Shown: in pieces, positions 25,906-35,135 of the stretch | Position numbering within the stretch: the first letter of the stretch is position 1 | Layout: the number at the start of each line of letters is the position of its first letter | Assembly: GCA_020435205.1 (NCBI GenBank) | Contig: JAGQZY010000007.1 | Coordinates: 1 to 54,419 of the forward strand | DNA: 54,419 bases | Reading direction: 5' to 3' | DNA from: Bdellovibrionales bacterium | GTDB taxonomy: Bacteria > Bdellovibrionota > Bdellovibrionia > Bdellovibrionales > JAGQZY01 | Program-made: the position numbers and the translations under genes | Notes under the pieces: model-generated | Database searches by the model: none | What the model was told of the DNA's origin: nothing | What the model saw: only the letters and a program-made list of their open reading frames with translations

Positions 25906-26759
25906 GGTGACCACCGGTCGACTGCTGGGACCAGAACAAAAATTAAAATACTAAATGTTGTCCATAGGAAAAAACCCACCCAACGCTTTCGGTCAGGGTT
26001 TTTAATAAAGCGAAAGAACTCCCATAGGACTTTAAAAGCAAAGGGAATGGCGAGAATTAAATAGGCCCAGCCCACCGGCGCAAACAATGGGGCTGCTAAT
26101 GCCAGGATCACATAAGCAAATGTGTATAGCCCCATATAGTATTCCGTGTCCCTTGCACTTTTTGCTGCTGGCAAGACTGGGATTCCGGCGGCCTTATAAT
26201 CATCTTTGTAGCGAATGGCCAAGGCCCAAAAGTGCGGCATTTGCCAAAAGAACATCACCAGAAAAAAATAAAGGTTTTCTATGGTCCAAATTTGATCACT
26301 CGCAGCCGTGTAACCTATCACAAAGGGCATAGCCCCTGGAATCGCACCCGGCACCGCCGCAAAAGGAGAGCGCAGCTTCCAAAGCTTGGTGTAGAGAAAA
26401 TTATACATAAGCACAGTGGCAAGCCCAAGAACACCAACCTTTGTCGAAATGGCAAAACATAGTCCTGCCCCGATTAATAAAAAAGAAATAGCAAACAGAA
26501 GGGCATTCTTTGGCTCAATGGCGCCACTCGGAAGCGGACGCGACTGCGTGCGCGGCATCTTTTTATCAATCTCACGCTCCTGGTACTGGTTCAGGGCAAA
26601 ACTTCCGGAGCTCAAAAAATAAAGACCCGCTAAGGTGAGGAGGATTTTTAGTATTGGAAATTCAAGGTGCATGGGGTGACCCAAAAGAAAGCCACCACTT
26701 GCGGTAAAAAGGACAAAAAAGACAATGCCGAGTTTGGTTAACTCAAAATATTTCTTCAT
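25893..26759 (-). CDS. ctaB: protohaem IX farnesyltransferase (haem O synthase)
   Basis: 288 residues, UbiA-family membrane prenyltransferase that adds farnesyl to haem B, giving haem O. The first Asp-rich site is ALNQYQEREIDKKMPRTQSRPL (NxxxDxxMxRTxxRP) and the second is AIRYKDDYKAAGIPVLP; the MYNFLYTKLWKLRSP and VPGAIPGAMPFVIGYTA segments are typical of CtaB/CyoE. Nine hydrophobic segments. It follows the subunit IV gene by 6 bp and overlaps ctaA by 13 bp, forming a biosynthesis pair within the oxidase operon. Confidence 0.95.
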   Translation of the reverse strand: MKKYFELTKLGIVFFVLFTASGGFLLGHPMHLEFPILKILLTLAGLYFLSSGSFALNQYQEREIDKKMPRTQSRPLPSGAIEPKNALLFAISFLLIGAGLCFAISTKVGVLGLATVLMYNFLYTKLWKLRSPFAAVPGAIPGAMPFVIGYTAASDQIWTIENLYFFLVMFFWQMPHFWALAIRYKDDYKAAGIPVLPAAKSARDTEYYMGLYTFAYVILALAAPLFAPVGWAYLILAIPFAFKVLWEFFRFIKNPDRKRWVGFFLWTTFSILIFVLVPAVDRWSPWLF

Positions 26760-26765
26760 TCACTA

Positions 26766-27068
26766 TCACAAGGTACTCGCCTGAGGAATACGAGTGCCAA
26801 GATCTAGTACAACAAATATAAACAGAAGAAAAACAAAGAAGAAACTACTGATAATGATGTAGCGATTGGCCTTATCATCGTATTTCAGATGCATAAAGAA
26901 CGCCATAACCAAAAACCCCTTAACGGACGCAATGGAAAATGCCACCACACCGTTGAACGGGTGCAAATCCATTCCCTTTGCGGTGACTACAGTCAGTGCC
27001 GTGAGTCCAATGAGGGCCCAGAAAACTTTTAAAAATGTCTTTAAAGGAACAACATGATGTGCTGACAT
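26766..27068 (-). CDS. ctaF: cytochrome c oxidase subunit IV, bacterial type
   Basis: 100 residues with three hydrophobic segments, matching the small prokaryotic subunit IV of caa3 oxidases. The FLVMAFFMHLKYDDKANRY loop is a characteristic block of the family. It lies 9 bp after subunit III and 6 bp before ctaB, within the oxidase operon. Role: assembly or stabilisation of the CuB centre, by analogy with the family. Confidence 0.9.
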   Translation of the reverse strand: MSAHHVVPLKTFLKVFWALIGLTALTVVTAKGMDLHPFNGVVAFSIASVKGFLVMAFFMHLKYDDKANRYIIISSFFFVFLLFIFVVLDLGTRIPQASTL

Positions 27069-27077
27069 ATAAGCCTC

Positions 27078-27716
27078 CTAAACCAAATACAGTAAGGGAA
27101 AGAGGAAAATCCAAATCAAATCCACCAAGTGCCAAAATAACCCGACACCTTCGACTGGCGTATAGTAATTTTCATTGAACTCTCCACGATTTGCACGAAT
27201 TAAAACCCAAAGGATGAGACACATACCTGCCAGGACGTGAATTCCATGCAGACCTGTCATCATAAAATAAAATGAAAAATAAAGGGGCAGGTTTTCAAAA
27301 CCATGAGTGTCGGCCGTAAACCACATACCCGGAAGCTTTCCAGCGTGAATTTTGTGGCTATACTCAAAGTATTTGACCACCATAAAGATGGCACCACAAG
27401 CGATGGTGATCGCCAGGTTCATGACCGCTTTTTGCTTATTATTCACCTGACAATAATGAACACCAAGAACCATGGTTAATGAACTGGTCAGAAGAACCAC
27501 TGTGTTCAAAGCGCCCAAGCGCCAATCCAAGGCTTTGGCTCCATATTTGAACATCTCTGGGTACATATGGTGATAAATCATATAACCCACAAATAAGACG
27601 CCAAACATGAGGATCTCTGAGGTTAAAAAGATCCAAACCCCTTGTTTAGAGCTTTCGTACTCGTGTTCTGCACTTTCAAAATGGTGTGCGTAATGATGGG
27701 TGTTACCTGTACTCAT
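27078..27716 (-). CDS. ctaE: cytochrome c oxidase subunit III
   Basis: 212 residues with five predicted membrane helices, as in short bacterial subunit III forms. Recognised blocks: WIFLTSEILMFGVLFVGYMIYH (helix with the conserved Glu), FYFMMTGLHGIHVLAGM and VEGVGLFWHLVDLIWIFLFPLLYLV at the C-terminus. It overlaps the end of ctaD by 14 bp, so the subunits are translationally linked. It does not carry redox centres; the family role is stability of the active site and proton uptake. Confidence 0.95.
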   Translation of the reverse strand: MSTGNTHHYAHHFESAEHEYESSKQGVWIFLTSEILMFGVLFVGYMIYHHMYPEMFKYGAKALDWRLGALNTVVLLTSSLTMVLGVHYCQVNNKQKAVMNLAITIACGAIFMVVKYFEYSHKIHAGKLPGMWFTADTHGFENLPLYFSFYFMMTGLHGIHVLAGMCLILWVLIRANRGEFNENYYTPVEGVGLFWHLVDLIWIFLFPLLYLV

Positions 27717-29307
27717 AAGGACCTGCCGTTACTGTTGGAATTTTATCAAAGTTTTCATGGGGAGGTGGAGAGGGCACAGTCCACTCCAAAGTTTTGGCTC
27801 CCCAAGGATTCGCTGGTGCCGGGGCCCCTTTTCTCCATCCGTTAATGAAGACGTAAAGGGCAATAATAAAACCAAATCCAATGACATACGAGCCAAGGGA
27901 CGAGATTCGGTTCAATGATTCAAAAGCTGGTAAATAGTCAGCATAGCGACGGGGCATACCCATGGCGCCTAAAATAAATTGTGGAAAGAACGTCACGTTA
28001 AATCCAACAAAGATAAAGACAAAAGACATTCTTGCAATCGATTCGTTGAACATCTTTCCTGTAATTTTAGGGAACCAATAAAGAGCTCCACCCATAATCG
28101 CCATCAATGTGCCTCCCACCATCACATAATGAAAGTGAGCTACCACAAAATAAGTGTCGTGGAAGTGAACATCAGTCGCAATTGTTGCCAAAAAGATCCC
28201 TGTCACCCCACCGATGGTAAAGATGAAAAGGAATCCCAAAGCATAGAGCATGGGCGATTGCATCTGAATGGAACCTTTATAAAGAGTCGCTAACCAGTTA
28301 AAAAGTTTAATGGCTGTGGGCACACCGACAAACATAGTGAGGATTGAAAACACGAGGCCCGCAATTTCAGACTGAGAGCTCACATACATGTGATGACCCC
28401 AAACCAAAAAGCTCACTCCGGCAATTGCCAACGATGAGTAAGCGATCGCTGTGTAACCAAAAATAGTCTTTTTGGAGAAGGCCGTGATCAATTCACTGAT
28501 GACACCCATTGCCGGAAGAATCATGATGTAAACCGCAGGGTGAGAATAAAACCAGAAAAAGTGCTGAAAGAGGACCGGGTCTCCGCCCAACTCAGGGTCG
28601 AAGAAACCAATTCCAAAAATGTTTTCCATGGCAAGAAGGGCCACGGTAATTCCAACCACAGGTGTAGCCAAAACTTGCAAAATAGCCGTCGCATAAAGAG
28701 CCCACACAAAAAGTGGGATACGATTCATGGTCATACCCGGGCAGCGCAATTTATGAACCGTTGCCACAAAGTTAACACCCGTAAGAATTGAGGAAAATCC
28801 AGCGACAAAAGCAGCAAAAGCGGCTGTGATATTGGCCGCTGAGAATTTTATCGAATAGGGTGTATAAAAAGTCCAACCCGTATCCGCTCCGCCAAAGATG
28901 CCCCACAAAACGGTTTCCCCCATAAAGAGGCTGGCCACACCAAGGGCCGCACCGGCGATGTAACAGTACCAGCTCATCAGGTTGACCAGCGGGAAGGCCA
29001 CATCACGGGCCCCGATTTGCAGAGGCATAATGATGTTACCTAAAATCGCCGGAATTCCAGGAATAATGACGAAGAAAACCATAATGACCCCATGGTAGGT
29101 CATAAAACGGTTATAGAGTTCTGGTGTGAATTGCATGCCAGCACTAAAGAGCTCAGTGCGAATGAGCATAGCAAAAATCCCACCCAAAAGAAAAAAGAAC
29201 CCAACGGTGTAAAAGTACAACAAACCAATGCGCTTATGATCGCGAGAGGTCAGCCAGGACATGATACCCTTTTCATGATTTAAATAATTTGATCCAGCTC
29301 CTGCCAT
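27703..29307 (-). CDS. ctaD: caa3-type cytochrome c oxidase subunit I (A2 type)
   Basis: Catalytic subunit reducing O2 to water and pumping protons; carries low-spin haem, haem a3 and CuB. 534 residues, twelve membrane segments. ATG at 29307 has AGGAGG 4 nt upstream. CuB ligands: His256 with Tyr260 (the cross-linked Tyr) in YSHPAVY, and His305-His306 in WGHHMY. The later AHFHYVM segment holds the haem ligands. The Glu that most oxidases have in HPEVY is replaced by Ala258, with a Tyr-Ser pair (254-255) before the His: this YSHPAVY motif defines the A2 subfamily, where the Tyr-Ser pair ends the D proton channel. The K-channel Lys in [10 protein letters not shown] is present. Confidence 0.97.
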   Translation of the reverse strand: MAGAGSNYLNHEKGIMSWLTSRDHKRIGLLYFYTVGFFFLLGGIFAMLIRTELFSAGMQFTPELYNRFMTYHGVIMVFFVIIPGIPAILGNIIMPLQIGARDVAFPLVNLMSWYCYIAGAALGVASLFMGETVLWGIFGGADTGWTFYTPYSIKFSAANITAAFAAFVAGFSSILTGVNFVATVHKLRCPGMTMNRIPLFVWALYATAILQVLATPVVGITVALLAMENIFGIGFFDPELGGDPVLFQHFFWFYSHPAVYIMILPAMGVISELITAFSKKTIFGYTAIAYSSLAIAGVSFLVWGHHMYVSSQSEIAGLVFSILTMFVGVPTAIKLFNWLATLYKGSIQMQSPMLYALGFLFIFTIGGVTGIFLATIATDVHFHDTYFVVAHFHYVMVGGTLMAIMGGALYWFPKITGKMFNESIARMSFVFIFVGFNVTFFPQFILGAMGMPRRYADYLPAFESLNRISSLGSYVIGFGFIIALYVFINGWRKGAPAPANPWGAKTLEWTVPSPPPHENFDKIPTVTAGPYEYR

Positions 29308-29315
29308 CACTCCTC

Positions 29316-30338
29316 CTATTTCACGCTTTTGATAAATTCGATGACATTGGTGACATCTTCATCAGTCAACTGACCTTGAAAAGATGGCATCTGGTTAGCA
29401 GTAAAACCCTTAACAATTTTTGCATTCGCATTCAGGATCGACTCACGCAAATAGTTCTCATCTGCTGTCGTGGACGTTCCATCATTAAACTGGCGATCTG
29501 ATCCGTAAAGACCCTTCCAGGTGGGGCCCGTCATGGGAGTCCCATCGAGACTGTGACAACCAATGCAAGCGCGAGTTGCATAGATTTGCTTCCCTTTGTC
29601 GGCCATGGATAATTCTTTGGGGCCACCGCCTTCGGAGCCTAAAACCCAATTGTTGAAGTCATTGTCTTCAACCACTTTCACCATCCCAAGCATCTGTGAG
29701 TGCCCCGTGCCACAATACTCCGTACAGAACACATGAAAGTTACCCACCTTAGTCGGAGTAAAATAAAGAGCTGTATAGCGACCAGGTACAATATCTTGCT
29801 TAGTTCTAAAGGCCGGGACAAAAAAGCTGTGCAGAACCGCACGATCTCGCTTGTCATTAGGGTTCAATTTAATAGATGTCATGATCAACTTCACCGGCTT
29901 GTTCACAGGGACAACCATCGTCGGTGGAATGCGCTTACCTTTATCATCAACATCAGAGGTGATTTTGCGACCATTTTTGTAAATGAATTCCCAGTCCCAT
30001 TTTTTAGCATTCACATGGATTTCCATGGCATCTTCAGGGCTGACGCGCATATCCCAATAGACCTTAGCACCCCATGCAAACAGCACCATAAAAAGAACAA
30101 AGGGAATAAAACTCCACAGAAACTCAAGGGTGTAGTTATGAGTAATGTAGGCCGTCTTATCGTTTTCCGATTTTCTCTTATATTTTTGAATGAAGTATAC
30201 AAGGCCAACAATAACAATAACGAAGGATATCAAACTGGAAATAACCAGAAATTCATAAATGGAATTAACCCTCTTCGCTATATCAGTTGCCGCTGGGGGC
30301 ATGAATGTCTGGGCCGCAGCTGCCGGAATCCACCACAT
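29316..30338 (-). CDS. ctaC: cytochrome c oxidase subunit II fused to cytochrome c
   Basis: 340 residues. Two N-terminal membrane helices (about 30-50 and 70-92) are followed by a cupredoxin domain with CuA ligands His170, Cys205, Glu207, Cys209, His213 and Met216 (HVFCTEYCGTGHSQMLGM). A C-terminal cytochrome c domain (about 245-340) has haem motif CIGCH at 258-262 and a later Met (ANQMPSF) as likely sixth ligand. The fusion makes this a caa3-type enzyme that receives electrons directly through its own haem c. ATG is preceded by GGAG with 7-nt spacing. It precedes ctaD by 8 bp. The N-terminal signal peptide region is weak (MWWIPAAAAQTF). Confidence 0.97.
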   Translation of the reverse strand: MWWIPAAAAQTFMPPAATDIAKRVNSIYEFLVISSLISFVIVIVGLVYFIQKYKRKSENDKTAYITHNYTLEFLWSFIPFVLFMVLFAWGAKVYWDMRVSPEDAMEIHVNAKKWDWEFIYKNGRKITSDVDDKGKRIPPTMVVPVNKPVKLIMTSIKLNPNDKRDRAVLHSFFVPAFRTKQDIVPGRYTALYFTPTKVGNFHVFCTEYCGTGHSQMLGMVKVVEDNDFNNWVLGSEGGGPKELSMADKGKQIYATRACIGCHSLDGTPMTGPTWKGLYGSDRQFNDGTSTTADENYLRESILNANAKIVKGFTANQMPSFQGQLTDEDVTNVIEFIKSVK

Positions 30339-30357
30339 TGACCGTCTCCTTTTCTGA

Positions 30358-31188
30358 CTATGACGACTTTGTCTGCCTTCGATGGCGCAACCAAAATGGG
30401 AAGAGCCATATCAATAGAATCACCACAGCTAAACCACCGGCAATCCTCATTATATTGAAAGCATAGAAGCCATATTTATTCTCTTTCGGGTCATAACGAA
30501 AGCAAAAAAGCGCAAAATTATCAGCCAAGCTGCCAATGAGCCCCTTGGAGGCCTCCACCAGGGAAAGTCGAAAGGTGTCTTCTTCAAAGTAAACACCATG
30601 GAGGTAGCGGGAAATTTTTCCGGCAGGAGTTAATAAAATCGCTGCTGACGCATGGGCCCACTCTTTAGCCTCTGGATTCCACTTGTAGCGAAAACCAACC
30701 GCAGTCATAAGCTTTTTAATGGACTCCTCATTAGCTGTTAAAAAATGAATTCCCTGTGTCTTATCTGCATCAGTCGCAAAATAAGTTTTAATGTAATTTT
30801 CTTGCTTAGAGGCCGCTAAATCGCTGTCCTCCTTGGGATCAAAACTTATGGGCAGCAGGATGTAATCTTTTCCCGGCACCAGCTTCATGAGCTTAAGGAC
30901 TTCAAAAACACCCTTGAGATGGAGATTGCAGAGGCTTGGGCAAGAGTAATAAACAGGGCTAAAAATAATGGGTTTACCCTGGTTAAAATATTGGCCAATA
31001 GGAACAGAGTTTCCTTTTTCATCCACCACTTGAACGTCACCCGGAAGGTTTCCGTCAAGCTGTTCATCAATACCCACACCCTCAATGGCCTCAGGCAATT
31101 CGTTTTGTTTGCCAACCCTTTCCTCGGGCAAATAAGCCATCAGGGGACTGATTAGCAGCGTAACTAAAGAGAGCTTTAACAGCAACAA
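30358..31188 (-). CDS. sco: SCO1/SenC-family copper chaperone
   Basis: 276 residues. An N-terminal hydrophobic segment (1-20) exports it, a thioredoxin-like Sco domain (about 45-215) holds the copper ligands Cys83, Cys87 (YYSCPSLC) and His179 (EWAHASAAILLTPAG), and a C-terminal membrane helix (about 245-266, then RHRRQ) anchors it, an uncommon extra for the family. It inserts copper into the CuA site of subunit II. The start is TTG with GGAG 7 nt upstream; no ATG is available near it. It sits between the small operon leader gene and ctaC (19 bp from ctaC). Confidence 0.9.
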   Translation of the reverse strand: MLLLKLSLVTLLISPLMAYLPEERVGKQNELPEAIEGVGIDEQLDGNLPGDVQVVDEKGNSVPIGQYFNQGKPIIFSPVYYSCPSLCNLHLKGVFEVLKLMKLVPGKDYILLPISFDPKEDSDLAASKQENYIKTYFATDADKTQGIHFLTANEESIKKLMTAVGFRYKWNPEAKEWAHASAAILLTPAGKISRYLHGVYFEEDTFRLSLVEASKGLIGSLADNFALFCFRYDPKENKYGFYAFNIMRIAGGLAVVILLIWLFPFWLRHRRQTKSS

Positions 31189-31212
31189 CAGCGATCTCCG
31201 AGAAACTAAGGA

Positions 31213-31395
31213 TTATTCAGCGGGAGCTGGGCTGCTTTGCTCAGTCGCTGGCTTATCTTTGGGGATCTCATTGAGATCCACACCCTTATGAACAAACGCC
31301 ACATATACAAAAAAGGCGAGAGTAATGGCCAAAGAGAACGAGAACGCTAACATTCCACCACGATTGTAATCACCATATTGGTAATCATTAGACAT
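31213..31395 (-). CDS. small membrane protein leading the oxidase operon
   Basis: 60 residues from ATG 31395, which has GGAG 7 nt upstream (an upstream in-frame start lacks one). One membrane segment (about 16-36, MLAFSFSLAITLAFFVYVAF), then a polar tail with KDKPATEQSSPAPAE. It lies 24 bp before sco. No family recognised with certainty; similar tiny membrane proteins occur near cox operons and may assist assembly. This is inference from position. Confidence 0.65.
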   Translation of the reverse strand: MSNDYQYGDYNRGGMLAFSFSLAITLAFFVYVAFVHKGVDLNEIPKDKPATEQSSPAPAE

Positions 31396-31524
31396 GGGCA
31401 CACTCCACGAAATGAAATTAAGTAGAATATGATTCGCATTTTGCGCTGCTGAAATCAAGGGCTTTTGACCTCATTGCAGACAAAGCCTGGTTTTTTAGCA
31501 CAAGCTAAGTCATACTAGAGGTCT

Positions 31525-31935
31525 ATGGGAAAATATCTTCTGATCCTATTGGTTTTAGCAGGGTGCCAAACTCACCTCAACCGCAAAGAGTCCTTTGCTC
31601 AGATTGAGACCCAAATGCACAAATCGGATGTCCTCAGTATTATTGGCGATCCCGACTTTACTGACCGTAAGGATAGTGTGGATCGATGGCACTATTATAT
31701 GATCCCCAATCAGCGGGGGGAGCGCATGGAAGTGCATTTTCGCAAAGGCAAGGTCATTTATAAAGGCGAAGCGATTCCTCCGCAATTAACCCCTGAAGAG
31801 GCCGAGTCTATCAACAAGCCTCAGCTGAAACCTTACGAACGAACCGTGAGCGATGAGGAATTAGAAAAGATTATTAAAGAAGATCTTCGCAAAGAGCGGA
31901 AGGGCAAAAAGCCTTCCACTTACGAAGACATATGA
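31525..31935 (+). CDS. BamE/SmpA-like lipoprotein
   Basis: 136 residues. Lipoprotein signal MGKYLLILLVLAGCQTH (lipobox LAGC, Cys14). The following ~70 residues match the BamE/SmpA fold: a helical IETQMHKSDVLSIIGDPDF turn and strands DSVDRWHYYMIP and MEVHFRKGKVIYKG. True BamE is part of the outer-membrane barrel assembly machine, but many lipoproteins share the fold, so the function is open. The C-terminal ~45 residues are charged and helical (DEELEKIIKEDLRKERKGKK). A CATACT -10-like box ends 8 nt before the ATG. It is divergent from the oxidase operon and almost abuts the convergent repeat protein (4-bp gap). Confidence 0.7.
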   Translation: MGKYLLILLVLAGCQTHLNRKESFAQIETQMHKSDVLSIIGDPDFTDRKDSVDRWHYYMIPNQRGERMEVHFRKGKVIYKGEAIPPQLTPEEAESINKPQLKPYERTVSDEELEKIIKEDLRKERKGKKPSTYEDI

Positions 31936-31939
31936 TTTT

Positions 31940-34936
31940 TTATTTTACACAAGAGTAATTCACTCGGTAGTCACCTGGAGGCAGAAGGTCGTCAAAGACT
32001 AACTTCAGCCCCTGCAGCTGAAAGCTTCCTGAATATGCCTGAAAACTCGAGGAACCCAGCTCTGCAAAACGCACCGAGATTTCCACCTGGCCATCTCCAT
32101 CTTCGTCAACTGGCGCACACTCTAAGGAAATGGTTTTTTGCATATCCTTCACAGACTGCCCAATATCAGCCAGTTGAGTCGTATAATCTCTTTCACAAAC
32201 AGAACCAATAATCGCGCCACCCGCTTGGCCAAAACCCGTCAAACGAGAAAGTTCGTCATATTTAACACCATAGTACTGAGGAGCTCCACCTTGATTATCC
32301 AAACGGCAGTTGTTGTCCCCAGGACGCACAATAATACTGTGCCAGGTGAAGTTCTTTTGACCAAAAGAACTGGACACATACTGAACGAAATCAGCGGGCT
32401 GCATCTTCACTGAGGTTCCATTTGAATTTTCATCTTCATCAGAAAGAACAACGATAGCCAAGTCAGCTCCATCACGGAAAAACTGACGATTAGGTTCGTT
32501 AACTGTCGAACCCGACGAATCCAAAGCACGGTCAATAGCAAGCTTTGAAGCCCAGATACCCATCTCAGCGCCAGAACCTGATCCCGAAGGAATCGCCTGT
32601 ACAGTTTGACCAAAAATAGACTGAGCTGTCCCAGCATCCATTGAACTATCTAATATATAGACACCACTGAGGCCAAAAGATTCCGCTTGGAATTTAACAA
32701 AGCGACCTTGTTTATTGGCTTGGTTATTATAAACGTTAGTAGTGATCACACCAATTTGCCAATCCAATCCATCGACTTTGTTCAAAAAACCACTGAATCG
32801 ACTCGCCAGACTGGAACGCTCAAAGTCCATAGATCCTGAATCATCAATAACAAATAGAATATCAACAGGCCGATCGTCACTCACCTCAAGCATAGCGATG
32901 TGGGGAATCACCTCAAAAGTGGTACTCCATCGAGTTGAGATTTGTGAACTATTTCCAACTTGGTCAAAGGCAATAACGATAAACTCAAATTCTGCCACAG
33001 ATGTTGCTGGAATACGTATTTCCTGATCACCCGCACAAGATTGAGAGACACCATTCAATTGACATTCAAAGCGGGAGACCCCACTACCAGCACCATCATC
33101 GGCAGTAAAGCGAATCACAGCGTCCGTGCCGATAAAAACAGTATCGGATGGTTGCATGACGAAAGCCACATTTGGCCCCTCTAAATCCACATGCCAGGAA
33201 TAGCTGCTGACGCTAGACATATTTCCTACATTATCAATGGCTCGCACTGAAAAACTATGCTGACCATTGGAAAGATCATTAAAAGTACTGGGGCTCGAGC
33301 AGTCCTGAAAGTCAGCGCCGTCGACGCGACACTGAATTGAGGCAACACCACTTCCTGCACCATCGCTAGCGACGAAGGCAAAAGTCGCATCGGCCATAGG
33401 GGTCACCGCTGGTGGCTTATTGGTAATGCTGACTGTCGGCCCTTGAATATCTATCATCCAGCTGTAGGAAGCCACAGCTGAAACATTCCCAGCTCTATCG
33501 ATGGAACGAGCCCTCATACTGTGAGAGCCAGGGCTTAAATCAGAAAAGTCCATGACTTCTACACAAGTCACAAAGGAGCCGCCATCAAGACCACACTCAA
33601 TTCTTTCAACACCGGAACCGCCCATATTGTCCTGAGCGCTAAAGGCAAAACGAGCCATTTGATTGGCGGTTTCTTTATCAGGGCTTTCTACAATAGAAAG
33701 ACTTGGCGCTTGAGTATCAATCAACCAACCATAAGTGATCGCAGACGAGTTATTACCAGCTCCATCTGTTCCAATTACCGAAAAGTTATGGCGACCGTCA
33801 GCAAGACTTGAGAGCGAGTGCGGACTAGAGCAAGAGGCAAAGCTTCCGCCATCGATGCTACAGCGGTAGCTGACAATGCCTTGGCTACTGTTAATGCCAG
33901 CAAAAGCGAAATCAGCATCAGCGCTGTTCGTTACAGATTTGGGCGTAGAGGTAAATTGTATGGTTGGTGCCGAGGTATCCTGCACCCAAGTATGCATAAC
34001 AGGTTGAGAAATTAAACCCACTCCGTCAATAGCACGAACCGATAGGCTGTGAGTTCCGTCGGCCAAGTTGCTCAATTCAAAAGAGGAAAGACAAGCAGAA
34101 TAGGCGGTTTGATTATCCAGTAAACATTGAAAGGACTTCACCCCTGACCCATCATCTTGTCCACTGAAAGCAAAATTAGGAGTTAAGTCCGCAGTGATTG
34201 CCGCAGGAGCCGTGTTGATAATGACAGAAGGGGGTGTGCGATCAGGTCGCCAATTGACTTGCTTTGGCTCTGACATATTACCGGCATGGTCGCGAGCCCT
34301 GACCATAACCATATAGTCTTTATTTTCAGCCATACTGAAATAGCTAATTACTTGTCCACAAGCCTTATAGGTTTCCAATTCGTTTTTCTTACATTCGGTA
34401 GCCGCAACACCACTGCCTTCATCAGTGACGTTGTATGCGATATTTAAGTTTTGTTCATTGACCCAAAGGGTCGCTGGGCGTTGAGTAAACTCAACTAAAG
34501 GAGAAATATTGTCATGAATAATACTGTCCTGAACGCAGGCCGTTTCCTCACCTTCAAGAGTGCGATACTTTGCATAAACGGAAACTTCACGATTGGATTG
34601 AGCCAGACTCCAGGATTTGTTTTCCTGAAAGGTCTCCCAATCCCCACTTAAACAATCTGAATCATTACTGATCAACATCTCATCGGCAGGACCATCGGGA
34701 CGAAGACTAAGGTTCACTTGCAGATCCATTGTATAGGTAGCATCGTTGTTGATAACAATTCTAGGTTCGGCAATAGATTGTTCCTCAGAACTACTGTTAT
34801 CATTATTCGCAAAACGCTCTTTAGCCTCTGGCGAGGCATCAAAGGCCACTGGCCCACCACAAGCGTTATAGATAACAGAGACGACAAACGCCACTGACAT
34901 GATAATTCCGTATTTTAAATATCCAACCTTTGACAT
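31940..34936 (-). CDS. large repeat-containing surface protein with VWA domain
   Basis: 998 residues. N-terminal hydrophobic signal ending at VIYNAC (Cys26), a likely lipoprotein anchor with a non-classical lipobox. Six tandem Ig-like repeats of ~85 residues follow (about 147-234, 236-320, 324-409, 412-497, 500-586, 588-672), each with the pattern D...GP.v.f...P......f.....D.GSGv....C.......C......l..G.h...v.a.D..GN.S, and a conserved Cys pair. A von Willebrand A domain (about 690-900) has the MIDAS start Asp698-x-Ser700-x-Ser702 (DILFVIDDSGSM). A short C-terminal Cys-containing domain ends the protein. Likely an outer-membrane or surface adhesin/structural protein. GGGGGG precedes the ATG. 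Confidence 0.72.
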   Translation of the reverse strand: MSKVGYLKYGIIMSVAFVVSVIYNACGGPVAFDASPEAKERFANNDNSSSEEQSIAEPRIVINNDATYTMDLQVNLSLRPDGPADEMLISNDSDCLSGDWETFQENKSWSLAQSNREVSVYAKYRTLEGEETACVQDSIIHDNISPLVEFTQRPATLWVNEQNLNIAYNVTDEGSGVAATECKKNELETYKACGQVISYFSMAENKDYMVMVRARDHAGNMSEPKQVNWRPDRTPPSVIINTAPAAITADLTPNFAFSGQDDGSGVKSFQCLLDNQTAYSACLSSFELSNLADGTHSLSVRAIDGVGLISQPVMHTWVQDTSAPTIQFTSTPKSVTNSADADFAFAGINSSQGIVSYRCSIDGGSFASCSSPHSLSSLADGRHNFSVIGTDGAGNNSSAITYGWLIDTQAPSLSIVESPDKETANQMARFAFSAQDNMGGSGVERIECGLDGGSFVTCVEVMDFSDLSPGSHSMRARSIDRAGNVSAVASYSWMIDIQGPTVSITNKPPAVTPMADATFAFVASDGAGSGVASIQCRVDGADFQDCSSPSTFNDLSNGQHSFSVRAIDNVGNMSSVSSYSWHVDLEGPNVAFVMQPSDTVFIGTDAVIRFTADDGAGSGVSRFECQLNGVSQSCAGDQEIRIPATSVAEFEFIVIAFDQVGNSSQISTRWSTTFEVIPHIAMLEVSDDRPVDILFVIDDSGSMDFERSSLASRFSGFLNKVDGLDWQIGVITTNVYNNQANKQGRFVKFQAESFGLSGVYILDSSMDAGTAQSIFGQTVQAIPSGSGSGAEMGIWASKLAIDRALDSSGSTVNEPNRQFFRDGADLAIVVLSDEDENSNGTSVKMQPADFVQYVSSSFGQKNFTWHSIIVRPGDNNCRLDNQGGAPQYYGVKYDELSRLTGFGQAGGAIIGSVCERDYTTQLADIGQSVKDMQKTISLECAPVDEDGDGQVEISVRFAELGSSSFQAYSGSFQLQGLKLVFDDLLPPGDYRVNYSCVK

Positions 34937-35135
34937 AGTTCCCCCCGAAAGAACTCACCCCTTAGTCAATAATCCTATCGGAGCCTAATATGAAAACATT
35001 AGCCTAAAGTCCTAAAAAAAATGTGCATTTTTGAGAATCTGTGGAATAGATTCCCAGGATGAATCGCTCTTTCAGATTCTAAGTCTCTGTCTGTGACGGA
35101 AATGGCTTAAGCTTGAGATGTCTCAACATGAGACA

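Noticed and set aside
29700-30341. 213-residue plus-strand frame opposite ctaC
   Set aside because: It is the antisense shadow of the well-supported subunit II gene; composition is odd and no family, start signal or promoter supports it.
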